This document shows positions 18,366 through 27,082 of a stretch of DNA of 64,000 nt, in pieces. Under the pieces are notes generated by a model. It was not told the origin of the DNA and did no database searches. It worked only from the letters and a program-made list of their open reading frames with translations. Each line of letters opens with the position of its first letter. The stretch's first letter is position 1. A program made the translations under genes and the position numbers. Origin of the DNA: Hathewaya proteolytica DSM 3090 (lineage in GTDB: Bacteria > Bacillota > Clostridia > Clostridiales > Clostridiaceae); the NCBI RefSeq assembly GCF_900142225.1, contig NZ_FRAD01000003.1, positions 62,001-126,000 on the forward strand, written 5' to 3'.

Positions 18366-18710
18366 TTATAATCTTTCTTTAACTTTAGCAGCTTTACCAA
18401 CTCTGTCTCTTAAGTAGAATAACTTAGCTCTTCTAACTTTACCATGTCTAACAACCTCAATTTTGCTTATCATTGGGGAGTTAACTGGGAAAGTCTTTTC
18501 AACGCCACAGTTGTAAGCAACTCTTCTTACAGTGAAAGTTTCTCTTATTCCACCGTTCTGTCTCTTAATAACTGTTCCTTCGAAAATCTGTATTCTTTCT
18601 TTTGCGCCTTCTTTGATTCTGATGTGAACTTTTACAGTATCACCTACAGCAAAGTTTACAAGATCCTGTCTTAATTGTTCAGCTTCTATTGTTTTTATCA
18701 TTTCAAACAT
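18366..18710 (-). CDS. rplS: 50S ribosomal protein L19
   Basis: Large-subunit protein at the 30S-50S interface. The 114 residues include KVHIRIKEGAKERIQIFEGT and the C-terminal KVRRAKLFYLRDRVGKAAKV. AGGAGG is 8 nt before ATG 18710. It is preceded by its own promoter and a folded leader of the L19 type, so it may be autoregulated apart from trmD upstream. Confidence 0.98.
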   Translation of the reverse strand: MFEMIKTIEAEQLRQDLVNFAVGDTVKVHIRIKEGAKERIQIFEGTVIKRQNGGIRETFTVRRVAYNCGVEKTFPVNSPMISKIEVVRHGKVRRAKLFYLRDRVGKAAKVKERL

Positions 18711-18779
18711 ATGTACAACCTCCTATCATTATTGACGTTCGTGCTGTGTTAACAACAGAGGACCGCCTGGTTCGCACAT
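18711..18779 (-). promoter_or_regulatory. Ribosomal protein L19 leader
   Basis: Between the promoter and the rplS SD, minus-strand RNA folds with GTGC pairing to GCAC around an inner CTGT..ACAG stem and a G/C-rich GAACCAGGCGGTCC loop. Firmicutes have a described L19 leader at exactly this place that is thought to bind L19. Assignment is by position and fold, not by a covariance search. Confidence 0.6.
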
Positions 18780-18784
18780 TTGAT

Positions 18785-18813
18785 ATTATATCACAATGTT
18801 TTTACACACGCAA
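18785..18813 (-). promoter_or_regulatory. rplS promoter
   Basis: Minus strand extended -10 TGATATAAT (18785-18790 for TATAAT) with a weak -35 TTGCGT 17 nt upstream (18808-18813). The perfect TATAAT and TG extension carry most of the support. Confidence 0.65.
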
Positions 18814-18847
18814 GATTTTTTTCTTTAATATTATATATCTGTAAGCA

Positions 18848-19534
18848 CTATTTTAAATTGCTTATATATTTTTCATACAAGTCATACCGAAATTTTTTTG
18901 TTATGTCTATGGACATTTGCTTTCGCCATTTTTTTATATTTTCATGGTGCCCAGACAATAAAACATCAGGTACTCTCATTCCTCTAAACTCTTCTGGTCT
19001 AGTATACTGAGGGTATTCTAAAAGTCCATTGTAAAAAGACTCATCGCTGTAACTTTCCTCACAAGATAAAACTCCAGGAATCATTCTACATATTGAATCC
19101 ACTATGGGAATACAGGCTGCTTCTCCCCCTGTTAAAACAAAATCCCCTAAAGAAATTTCCTCATCTATATAAGCCCTAACTCTTTCATCTATGCCTTCAT
19201 AATGACCGCACAAAAAGATTATCTCTTTTTCCTTTGACAATTCAATAGCTTTTTTTTGAGTCATGGTTGTTCCTCTAGGACCCAAATATATAACTCTACC
19301 AGAGTTTACAGCTTTAACAGCTTCTATAGAATCAGCTAAGGGCTGTGGTGTCATCACCATGCCTGCGCCACCGCCATAAGGATAGTCATCCACCTTTTTA
19401 TGTTTATTAATAGAATAATCTCTTATATTATGTGTGTTTATATCCACAATACCTTTTTCCATGGCTCTATGAATGATGCTATACTCAAACACATTGAAAT
19501 ACTCTGGGAACAAGGTTAAAATATCTATCCTCAT
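18848..19534 (-). CDS. trmD: tRNA (guanine-N1-)-methyltransferase
   Basis: Methylates G37 of tRNAs reading CNN codons, preventing frameshifting. The 228 residues of this SPOUT enzyme have a SAM-binding trefoil knot seen as RVIYLGPRG, FLCGHYEGIDERVRAYIDEE and ISLGDFVLTGGE. The C-terminal domain contains YTRPEEFRGMRVPDVLLSG. ATG 19534 lies 4 nt past the rimM stop. rimM-trmD-rplS is the classical order. Confidence 0.97.
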   Translation of the reverse strand: MRIDILTLFPEYFNVFEYSIIHRAMEKGIVDINTHNIRDYSINKHKKVDDYPYGGGAGMVMTPQPLADSIEAVKAVNSGRVIYLGPRGTTMTQKKAIELSKEKEIIFLCGHYEGIDERVRAYIDEEISLGDFVLTGGEAACIPIVDSICRMIPGVLSCEESYSDESFYNGLLEYPQYTRPEEFRGMRVPDVLLSGHHENIKKWRKQMSIDITKKFRYDLYEKYISNLK

Positions 19535-19538
19535 TGCA

Positions 19539-20033
19539 TCACATCCACTCTTCCACTGGTAGTATTACAATCTCTTCATTTTTAATGTCTACGGATTTTA
19601 CAATACTTGCAATGGCAGGGACTAATATTTCCTTTTTCTTATCATCCTTTACAAGGTATACATCATTACTTCCGGTCTCAATTACCTCTTCTAGCACACC
19701 AATATAAAGGCGGTTTTCATCGAAAACCTTACAATCTATAAGATCGGCTATATAGTATGAATCTTCATCTAACTCTATGCCATGTTCTCTATTCACCATT
19801 ATCTTAGCATTTCGAAATCTTTCAGCCTCATCCATTGAATTTACGCCTTCAAGTTTCAATATTACTCTATCAGATTGAAGTTTACAGCTCTCTATTGCAT
19901 ACTCTTTGTTATTTATTAAAACACTTTCAAGTTCTTTGAACCTACTTAGGTTATCTGTAAGGGAAAATACTTTTACCTCACCTTTTACACCATGGGGTTT
20001 ACAAATCTCACCTATAACTAAAAATTCTTTCAT
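19539..20033 (-). CDS. rimM: 16S rRNA processing protein RimM
   Basis: Assembly factor for the 30S head, binding S19. The 164 residues start with the RimM domain (IGEICKPHGVKGEVKVFSLT, about 6-25) and end with a PRC-barrel domain (about 90-164, DDKKKEILVPAIASIVKSVD). GGAGG is 6 nt before ATG 20033. It is separated from khpA by a hairpin at 20068-20100. Confidence 0.95.
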   Translation of the reverse strand: MKEFLVIGEICKPHGVKGEVKVFSLTDNLSRFKELESVLINNKEYAIESCKLQSDRVILKLEGVNSMDEAERFRNAKIMVNREHGIELDEDSYYIADLIDCKVFDENRLYIGVLEEVIETGSNDVYLVKDDKKKEILVPAIASIVKSVDIKNEEIVILPVEEWM

Positions 20034-20067
20034 ACGATTCCTCCAAAATTATAAGCCTAGAGAATAC

Positions 20068-20100
20068 AAAATAAGAGCTAGGATACCTAACTCTTATTTC
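20068..20100 (-). terminator. Hairpin/attenuator between khpA and rimM
   Basis: A 14-bp stem, AAATAAGAGCTAGG with CCTAACTCTTATTT, around ATA. The minus-strand exit is TTATTTTGTATT, a partly T-rich tail. It probably attenuates readthrough from rpsP-khpA into rimM-trmD. Confidence 0.65.
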
Positions 20101-20114
20101 TTTAAAGAGCATCA

Positions 20115-20342
20115 TTATAATATCTCAACGACTACTCTCTTATTTTCTTTGATAGCTGAGGCTTTTATTATGGTTCTGATTGCTTTTGCAATCCTACCCT
20201 GTTTGCCGATAACCTTGCCCATATCTTCTTCTGCTACTTTAAGCTCAAGAATTATGGATTGCTCACCTGCAACTTCTCTCACCTCAACCTTATCTGGATA
20301 ATCTACAAGTGACTTGGCTACTACCTCTAGTAATTCTTTCAT
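20115..20342 (-). CDS. khpA: KH-domain RNA-binding protein KhpA
   Basis: A single KH domain of 75 residues with the GxxG loop in VIGKQGRIAKAIRTII. In Gram-positives KhpA pairs with KhpB (Jag) and influences cell elongation and small-RNA binding. GGAGG precedes ATG 20342. It is conserved between rpsP and rimM (YlqC of Bacillus). Confidence 0.93.
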   Translation of the reverse strand: MKELLEVVAKSLVDYPDKVEVREVAGEQSIILELKVAEEDMGKVIGKQGRIAKAIRTIIKASAIKENKRVVVEIL

Positions 20343-20362
20343 ATGAGATGCGCCTCCGTTAA

Positions 20363-20608
20363 TTATTTAGAAACTCCAACTTTATCTAATAATCTCTTAA
20401 CAGTTTCTGATGGTTGTGCACCATTCTTTATCCAATTAGCTGCTTTTTCAGCATCGATTTTTACTGTAACAGGTTCTGTTGTTGGATTGTAGTATCCTAT
20501 TTCATCTATGAATCTACCATCTCTTGGAGCTCTTGAATCTGCAACAATTACTCTGTAGAAAGGAGCTTTTTTAGCACCCATTCTTTTTAATCTAATTTTA
20601 ACTGACAT
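20363..20608 (-). CDS. rpsP: 30S ribosomal protein S16
   Basis: 81 residues beginning MSVKIRLKRMGAKKAPFYRV, the S16 N-terminal signature, with PRDGRFIDEIGYYNP next. ATG 20608 is chosen because AGGAGG lies 8 nt upstream and the family starts here; the in-frame GTG at 20617 overlaps the Shine-Dalgarno. It follows ffh by 30 nt. Confidence 0.97.
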   Translation of the reverse strand: MSVKIRLKRMGAKKAPFYRVIVADSRAPRDGRFIDEIGYYNPTTEPVTVKIDAEKAANWIKNGAQPSETVKRLLDKVGVSK

Positions 20609-20638
20609 ATGTTTCACCTCCTAATAGCAAAGAATTAT

Positions 20639-21985
20639 TTAAAAAGGAAATTTGCCAAACAAGCCTTTTTTAGACTTCTTTTGCATACCCTTTGCTTGCT
20701 TCATCATTTTTCTCATGTTTTCACAGTCTTTAATAGTTTTGTTAACTTGTTGAATAGTAGTCCCCGAACCATCTGCAATTCGTCTTTTTCTTGATGGTTG
20801 TGAAAGAAGGGAAGGGTTCTTTCTCTCTTTTAATGTCATGGAGTTTATAATAGCCTCCAACTTTTCGATTTCTTTCTCGCCCTTGCTGAGATCTACACCT
20901 TGTAACTGCTTGGCATTGACACCAGGCATCATTTCTAAAATTTTGCCGAGTGGTCCTAGCTTTTTCATCTGTCTCATCATAGATAGGATGGTTTCAAAGT
21001 CAATATCTTCAGTTAACATCTGTTTCCCAAGTTTTTTAGCTTCTTCATCGTCTATTGACTGTTGTGCCTTTTCTATTAAAGAAAGCACATCTCCCATACC
21101 TAGTATCCTAGAAGCCATTCTATCGGGGTAGAAAACCTCCAAATCTGACATTTTCTCTCCAATACCGGAAAATTTAATTGGCTTTCCAGTCATAGAACTA
21201 ATAGAAAGTGCTGCTCCGCCTCTTGTATCTCCATCTAACTTGGTTAAAATTACTCCTGATATATCCAATTTATCATTAAAACTTTGAGCAACATTTACAG
21301 CATCCTGTCCAGTCATGGAATCTACTACAAGTAGGATTTCTGAAGGCGTAAGCTCTTGTTTAATTTGGCATAACTCATTCATAAGTTCTTCATCTATATG
21401 TAATCGACCTGCAGTATCTATTATTACTACATTATTGTCATTTTTCATAGCGTGCTGAATTGCCGCCTTTGAAATATCCACAGGAGACGTTTTGTCACCC
21501 ATTGTAAAGACAGGAATGTCAATCTGCTTGCCAACTACTTGTAATTGTTTTATTGCCGCTGGTCTGTACACGTCACAAGCTACTAGAAGAGGCCTTTTAT
21601 TGGATTTTCTTAAATTCAATGCCAGTTTACCACACATAGTAGTTTTTCCTGCGCCTTGAAGACCAACTAACATAATTACTGAAGGTCCCTTTGAAGAAAA
21701 GTTTAGTTTACTCTCTTCTGAGCCCATAAGGTTTTTAAGTTCTTCGTTTACTATTTTTATTACCTGTTGTCCAGGTGTAAGACTTCCAAGAACACTTTCT
21801 CCCATACACTTTTCACTAACAGTATTTATAAACTTTTTTACCACAAGGAAATTGACGTCCGCCTCTAAAAGAGCTAATTTAACTTCTCTCATGGCTTCCT
21901 TTATATCTTTCTCAGTTAATTTACCCTTGCCCTTTAGTTTTTTCACTGCATCCTGCAATTTTGTTGATAAACCTTCAAAAACCAT
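20639..21985 (-). CDS. ffh: Signal recognition particle protein Ffh
   Basis: SRP54 GTPase that binds signal sequences and 4.5S/scRNA. The 448 residues have a helical N domain, a G domain with VGLQGAGKTTMCGKLALNLR, DTAGRLHIDEELM and TKLDGDTRGGAALS, and a C-terminal M domain rich in Met and basic residues (MRQMKKLGPLGKILEMMPG; RKRRIADGSG). AGGAGG precedes ATG 21985. It partners FtsY, encoded two genes upstream. Confidence 0.98.
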   Translation of the reverse strand: MVFEGLSTKLQDAVKKLKGKGKLTEKDIKEAMREVKLALLEADVNFLVVKKFINTVSEKCMGESVLGSLTPGQQVIKIVNEELKNLMGSEESKLNFSSKGPSVIMLVGLQGAGKTTMCGKLALNLRKSNKRPLLVACDVYRPAAIKQLQVVGKQIDIPVFTMGDKTSPVDISKAAIQHAMKNDNNVVIIDTAGRLHIDEELMNELCQIKQELTPSEILLVVDSMTGQDAVNVAQSFNDKLDISGVILTKLDGDTRGGAALSISSMTGKPIKFSGIGEKMSDLEVFYPDRMASRILGMGDVLSLIEKAQQSIDDEEAKKLGKQMLTEDIDFETILSMMRQMKKLGPLGKILEMMPGVNAKQLQGVDLSKGEKEIEKLEAIINSMTLKERKNPSLLSQPSRKRRIADGSGTTIQQVNKTIKDCENMRKMMKQAKGMQKKSKKGLFGKFPF

Positions 21986-21994
21986 ATGAACCTC

Positions 21995-22330
21995 CTAATT
22001 AATTTCATCTAACTTAGAAATTATGCTATTAATAACTTCCAAATTATCATTGCACTCTAGACTATGTAACATTTTTGATATCTCAGCTTTGGTCTTTTTT
22101 ATCTGCATGTTTTTTTGCAAAACACCCAATTTATCTTCATAACTTATCAACAGTTTCTCGCATCTTTTAATTGTGTCATGAATAGCCTGACGAGATATTT
22201 TGCCATTTTCCCCTATTTCGGTCAAAGACAAATCATCATTATAATAATAATCCATTATAGTTTTTTGTTTCTCCGTAAGGAGTTCTCCGTATATATCAAA
22301 CAAAATAAGCATTTTAGTTCTTTCATCCAT
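21995..22330 (-). CDS. ylxM: YlxM family (UPF0122) helix-turn-helix protein
   Basis: Small protein of 111 residues with a sigma-70 region-4-like helix-turn-helix, DLSLTEIGENGKISRQAIHD. It is always found before ffh in Firmicutes and is reported to modulate SRP GTPase activity in Streptococcus. ATG 22330 (MDERTKMLILFDIYGELLT) is chosen with AAGGTG upstream; the earlier GTG and ATG codons lie in or before that element. Role inferred from context and family. Confidence 0.88.
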   Translation of the reverse strand: MDERTKMLILFDIYGELLTEKQKTIMDYYYNDDLSLTEIGENGKISRQAIHDTIKRCEKLLISYEDKLGVLQKNMQIKKTKAEISKMLHSLECNDNLEVINSIISKLDEIN

Positions 22331-22403
22331 AAACATCACCTTAAACACATTTATTATAATATCATCTCATTTTCATTGTGTCAAGTATTTTTACTTAACA
22401 ATG

Positions 22404-23306
22404 CTAAAATAATGCTTCTACAAAACTCTCATAATCAAAAGCCTGCAAATCCTCCATGCCTTCTCCCACACCTATGTATTTTACAGGAATTTTAAGGTGC
22501 TCTCTTATGGAAACAACTATTCCACCTTTTGCAGTTCCATCTAATTTTGTTAAAATAATTCCATCAATATTGCAGACCTCTTTAAACTGTCTTGCCTGTT
22601 CCACAGCATTTTGACCTGTGGTAGAATCTAAAACTAGAAGGGTCTCAATTTTCATATCACTAGCTTCCCTTGATATAATTCTATTTATCTTCGACAATTC
22701 ATCCATGAGATTTTTTTTGTTGTGCAATCTTCCTGCAGTATCGCAAATTACCACATCTGCATTTCTTGCCTTTGCAGCTTGAATACCATCAAAGACAACT
22801 GCTCCAGGATCAGACCCCTCTTGATGCTTCACCATATCAACGTTTACCCTATCACTCCATATCTGCAATTGATCAATGGCCGCAGCTCTAAATGTATCAG
22901 CAGCTACCAACAAAACTTTTTTCTTTTCTTTTTTGTACTTATGGGCTATTTTACCAATAGATGTAGTTTTGCCTACGCCGTTGACTCCTATAATAAGTAT
23001 TACTTTAGGGAAGACCTCTTCTCCTTCTTCATACTTCATCATATCTTTTATAACATTTTTAAGACAAGGCATAACCCCTGAAGGCTCTTTAATCTTTTCT
23101 TCTTTAATCCTTGCCTTTAAACTTTCAATTATACTTAAAGTAGTCTCAACACCTATATCCGATGTAATAAGGGCTTCCTCTAACTCCTCGTACATATCCT
23201 CATCTATTTTTACAGTGGATTTTAAAATATCCGCCACTTTACTAGATAAATTCTCCCTGGTTTTTGTAAGACCTTCTTTTAATTTATCAAACAGTCCACC
23301 AAACAT
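22404..23306 (-). CDS. ftsY: SRP receptor FtsY
   Basis: Membrane-associated GTPase that docks the SRP-ribosome complex. The 300 residues form the short, A-domain-less type: N domain from about 1-90, then VILIIGVNGVGKTTSIGKIA, VLLVAADTFRAAAIDQL, VICDTAGRLHNKKNL, TKLDGTAKGG. It lies 5 nt from smc in the smc-ftsY-ylxM-ffh string and is likely co-transcribed. Confidence 0.97.
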   Translation of the reverse strand: MFGGLFDKLKEGLTKTRENLSSKVADILKSTVKIDEDMYEELEEALITSDIGVETTLSIIESLKARIKEEKIKEPSGVMPCLKNVIKDMMKYEEGEEVFPKVILIIGVNGVGKTTSIGKIAHKYKKEKKKVLLVAADTFRAAAIDQLQIWSDRVNVDMVKHQEGSDPGAVVFDGIQAAKARNADVVICDTAGRLHNKKNLMDELSKINRIISREASDMKIETLLVLDSTTGQNAVEQARQFKEVCNIDGIILTKLDGTAKGGIVVSIREHLKIPVKYIGVGEGMEDLQAFDYESFVEALF

Positions 23307-23311
23307 CTTAA

Positions 23312-26300
23312 CTAATCCTCCTCATGGTTATATACATTTTTTTTAAGGTCAAGAGATACAATCTTAGATATGCCCTTTTCCTCCATGGTAACACCATAAA
23401 TGGCATCACTGACCTCCATGGTTCCTTTTCTATGAGTTATAACAATAAATTGTACTTTATCCGAAAACATCTTTAGGTATTCAGCATACCTGCCCACGTT
23501 TGCATCATCTAAAGCTGCCTCTATTTCATCTAATATGCAAAATGGAGTAGGCTTCATTTTTAAAATAGCAAATAGCAGCGCAATGGCTGACAGAACCTTT
23601 TCCCCACCAGACATGAGGCTTATGTTTTGAAGCTTTTTACCTGGTGGTTGAACATTAATTTCTATTTTTCCATTAAGTTCATCTCCATCTTCAATCATAA
23701 GGGAAGCACTACCACCCTTGAATAATTGAGAAAAAGTCTCGTGGAAATAGTCATTTAGCACTGCAAAATTTTCTTTGAATATAGCTCTCATCTTGTCGGT
23801 CATCTCTTGGATTAAAGCAATTATTTCAACCTTAGATTGCTCTAAATCCTCACTTTGAGCTTTTATAAACAAATATTTTTCATTGATTTCCTTGTATTCC
23901 TCTATGGAAGCAAGGTTTACCATACCCAGTTCTTTTATGGAATTTCTATAATCTTCTATTTGTTTTTTTGCCGAAACAAGATCTAAATCATGATTTTTAT
24001 AACATAGTGCTTCCGCAAAAGTAAGGCCATACTCTTCATTAAGTTTTGATAACATGGATTCTCTATCATTTTCACATTTTGAAAGTTGAAGCTCTAACTT
24101 GCCTACTTCCTTGTTTTTTTCTTCTATTTCCATATTTTTGTCTTCAATCCTATTTTCCAGATTAGAAATGCTGTTTTTCAACAAAACACCTTTCCCATCC
24201 GCTCCCTTGAACTCTTCTTCTAACGTTCTTAGTTTATCCTTGAAAAGAGCCATTTTAATATTGCTATTTTTTATACTTTCTTGGTATTTTACAATTTCAT
24301 GTGAATTGTGTTTTTTATCCTCATGAATGTTGTTTGCTCTTTCCTGCTGTAACTTAAGTTCCTTCTCATAAAATTTTATCTTTTCTTCACTGCTCTTTAT
24401 GTTTTCTTCTAGCTTAGTAAGTTCTAACTTATTTTCAAAGTTGTTTTTTCTTTTTTCTTCCATATTCTCTACAATGGCTTTTACTTCCACGCTATTGTTT
24501 TCAACTTCTTTTTTTAAGTTTTCACTGTTTTGCTCTAAGCAAAGAAGCTTTTCCTTTAACTTTTCAACGGATGCTAGGTTATCGATTATGATCTTCTCAT
24601 ATTCAGATTTTTTTCGCCTTACAGCTGATATCTTCTCTTTATCTTTTTCTTGTTCAGATTCTATGTTGTGTATTTTCTCTTTAATTCTTGCCAATTCAAC
24701 GTTTAATTGGTGAAGGGTATCCCTTAGATCAAGATTTTTCTCATCTTCTCTGTTTATAGATATTTCCATATGCTTAAGATTTGCATTGCTAACTTCAATT
24801 TCCCTGTTCAGATTATCCATATTTCTACTGCAATCTGATATTTCTCTTTTCCTACCCATAACGTTGGAAACCTTACTATAAGTGCTTCCACCAGTAAGAG
24901 AACCACCAATATTCACCACATCACCCTCTAAGGTCACAATCCTGTGTGAATAGTTGATTTTCTTTGCCAATCTAAGAGCTTGATCCATGTTGTGGGTTAC
25001 AAGGATATTCCCAAGGATAAAATCTATTGCTTTTCTAAACTTTTCTTCGCATATGACAAGCTTACTAGCCACATTGATAAAACCATCACTGCTCTTAATT
25101 TCATTGGTGATGTTCACGTTTTTACCCTTTATAGTGTTTAGCGGAAGGAAGGTTGCTCTTCCTAGCTTGTTATTTTTAAGATATTCTATAAGCAACTTTG
25201 CATCTGCATCTGTATCCGTGATGATATTTGAAATAGCCCCACCAAGAGATACCTCTATAGCCCTTTCAAGCTTTTCATCAGAAGTTATAATATCTCCCAC
25301 AAGAAAACATGAGGCAACAGAAGGAATTTTACGCAATCTTACACCTTCCATAATAGCTTTACTAGTTTTTGAGTAACCCTCGTGTTGATTTTCAAGGTCA
25401 ATCAGCATTTTTAATTTTTGGCTTTCATTGCTCACCATGATCTTTCTTCTGTTGTTGTCATTCTCTTCTTTTTTAAATTTTATCCTAAAGTCCTTGAGCT
25501 TTGCATCACTTTCTCTAATATAAATTGATGTTTTATCTATGTTTTCCACTAGTTTTTTTTCCTCAGCATTGAAGGAATAAATAGTAGATTCATTTAATTT
25601 AATGGCATTGTTCAAATTGTTTATTTCTTCTTCAGCTTCTTCAATGTTAATTTTATTTAAGTTCAGAGAATTAGTGTATTGGTTGATAGCATCTTCAGCC
25701 TTGCGCTGTTCATTGCCAATACTCTGCAAGACTTTATATTTTTCTTCATTTACATGGTTATTTTGCTTAATTCTACATTCTTCTTGAGATAGTTGACTTT
25801 CTATTTCGTCGTAGACACTTTCAATTTCGCAGTATCTTTCCCTATGTGATTTTAGCTCTAAATTTATATTTTTTAAATTTTCATTTATGCCACATATAGC
25901 ATTGTCAATATTAACAAGCTCATTATCATTTTTTTTCAAAGAAGTGTTTATAGAATTGATTTTCTCGTGAAAAATATTAATCTCATTTTCAATAGACTTT
26001 ATGTCTTCTCTAAGACCATAATACATTTCTCTATTTTCTTTATTTTTATTCTCATGGTCTTCCAATTCCGACTTTTTGGACTTCAAAAGTGATTTTAGCT
26101 TATCTCTAGAGCTCACTATTCCATTTAAAATTTCAGATACGGCAAACTTTTCATGAAAAAAGTCTTCAATCTTCTTTTCAATAGATTGAATATTGTTCAG
26201 CATATAGGCTACATCTATTTGTTTAAGATTATTAGACAACTCAAGAAAGTATTTAGCTTTTTCCATATCCTCTTTTAGAGGAACAAGCCTTTCTTCATAA

Positions 26301-26890
26301 GTATTCATAATATCAACAATTCTTACTAAATTGTCTTCGGTACTCTGAAGTTTTTTTTCAGCTTCTTCTTTTCGAGTCTTGTATTTAACAATTCCTGCAG
26401 CCTCTTCTAATAAAATTCTTCTATCTTCTGGTTTTCCCCCGAGAATAGCATCAATTTTTCCCTGTCCGATTATAGAATACCCTTCCTTGCCTATACCCGT
26501 ATCCATGAATAACTCTTGAATGTCCTTCAATCTACAGCGGGAATTATTTATGAAATAGTCGCTTTCTCCAGATCTGTACAATCTTCTTGTAATCTTCACT
26601 TGAGTGTAGTCTATTTTAAGATCTTCCTTTTCATTGTCTAACAATAGAGATACTTGAGCTAATCCTAGAGGTTTTCTAAATTCAGTACCTGCAAAAATTA
26701 CATCCTCCATCTTGGAACCCCTAAGATTTTTTACGCTCTGTTCCCCTAGAACCCATCGCACAGCATCGGAAACATTGCTCTTCCCGCTGCCATTAGGCCC
26801 AACCACAGTGGTAATGCCGTCCTTTAACTCTAGCTCTGTTTTATCTGCAAAGGACTTAAACCCCCTAATTTCAATAGATTTTAAATGCAT
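23312..26890 (-). CDS. smc: Chromosome segregation protein SMC
   Basis: Condensin ATPase of 1192 residues, a length standard for Firmicutes. The N-terminal head has VVGPNGSGKSNVSDAVRWVL (Walker A), and there is a Q-loop region. Long coiled coils run about 170-490 and 680-1010 around a hinge near 505-670 (SVASCFLVGDII... to IVTLEGDVVNIGGSLTGGS). The C-terminal head has the ABC signature LMSGGEKVLSAIALLFAI and Walker B PFCILDEIEAALDDANVGRY. GGGGAG precedes ATG 26890. It works with ScpA/ScpB, which are not in this window. Confidence 0.98.
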   Translation of the reverse strand: MHLKSIEIRGFKSFADKTELELKDGITTVVGPNGSGKSNVSDAVRWVLGEQSVKNLRGSKMEDVIFAGTEFRKPLGLAQVSLLLDNEKEDLKIDYTQVKITRRLYRSGESDYFINNSRCRLKDIQELFMDTGIGKEGYSIIGQGKIDAILGGKPEDRRILLEEAAGIVKYKTRKEEAEKKLQSTEDNLVRIVDIMNTYEERLVPLKEDMEKAKYFLELSNNLKQIDVAYMLNNIQSIEKKIEDFFHEKFAVSEILNGIVSSRDKLKSLLKSKKSELEDHENKNKENREMYYGLREDIKSIENEINIFHEKINSINTSLKKNDNELVNIDNAICGINENLKNINLELKSHRERYCEIESVYDEIESQLSQEECRIKQNNHVNEEKYKVLQSIGNEQRKAEDAINQYTNSLNLNKINIEEAEEEINNLNNAIKLNESTIYSFNAEEKKLVENIDKTSIYIRESDAKLKDFRIKFKKEENDNNRRKIMVSNESQKLKMLIDLENQHEGYSKTSKAIMEGVRLRKIPSVASCFLVGDIITSDEKLERAIEVSLGGAISNIITDTDADAKLLIEYLKNNKLGRATFLPLNTIKGKNVNITNEIKSSDGFINVASKLVICEEKFRKAIDFILGNILVTHNMDQALRLAKKINYSHRIVTLEGDVVNIGGSLTGGSTYSKVSNVMGRKREISDCSRNMDNLNREIEVSNANLKHMEISINREDEKNLDLRDTLHQLNVELARIKEKIHNIESEQEKDKEKISAVRRKKSEYEKIIIDNLASVEKLKEKLLCLEQNSENLKKEVENNSVEVKAIVENMEEKRKNNFENKLELTKLEENIKSSEEKIKFYEKELKLQQERANNIHEDKKHNSHEIVKYQESIKNSNIKMALFKDKLRTLEEEFKGADGKGVLLKNSISNLENRIEDKNMEIEEKNKEVGKLELQLSKCENDRESMLSKLNEEYGLTFAEALCYKNHDLDLVSAKKQIEDYRNSIKELGMVNLASIEEYKEINEKYLFIKAQSEDLEQSKVEIIALIQEMTDKMRAIFKENFAVLNDYFHETFSQLFKGGSASLMIEDGDELNGKIEINVQPPGKKLQNISLMSGGEKVLSAIALLFAILKMKPTPFCILDEIEAALDDANVGRYAEYLKMFSDKVQFIVITHRKGTMEVSDAIYGVTMEEKGISKIVSLDLKKNVYNHEED

Positions 26891-26905
26891 GCCTCTTTCT
26901 CCCCA

Positions 26906-27004
26906 TTATAAGTTTAATAATGCGCTGAAGGTTGCCAGTATCATAACCCCAGCTAAGATACCACACAACACTTTAACTAATTTATCTCTTTGCTTTTTTC
27001 TCAT
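26906..27004 (-). CDS. 32-residue single-pass membrane miniprotein
   Basis: A very short gene between smc and the radical SAM gene. ATG 27004 has GAGGTG 6 nt upstream. The product begins with a basic patch (MRKKQRDKLVKVL) and continues as one hydrophobic segment to the C-terminus (GILAGVMILATFSALLNL). Size, basic head and single helix recall the DUF4044/Prli42-like miniproteins that occur at this place in Firmicutes, where Listeria Prli42 anchors the stressosome. I assign the family only tentatively. Coding potential is supported by the SD, the clean hydrophobic pattern and the position between a terminator and smc. Confidence 0.7.
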   Translation of the reverse strand: MRKKQRDKLVKVLCGILAGVMILATFSALLNL

Positions 27005-27024
27005 TTCACTCACCTCGTAAATGT

Positions 27025-27048
27025 ATAAAAACCGCAAAAGCGGTTCTT
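27025..27048 (-). terminator. Terminator after the radical SAM gene
   Basis: AACCGC/GCGGTT with a four-base loop, followed on the minus strand by TTTTTATA. It isolates the rnc/radical SAM unit from the miniprotein-smc-ftsY unit. Confidence 0.85.
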
Positions 27049-27082
27049 ACTAACTGAAATTGTCTCACTTTCACTAAAATTA

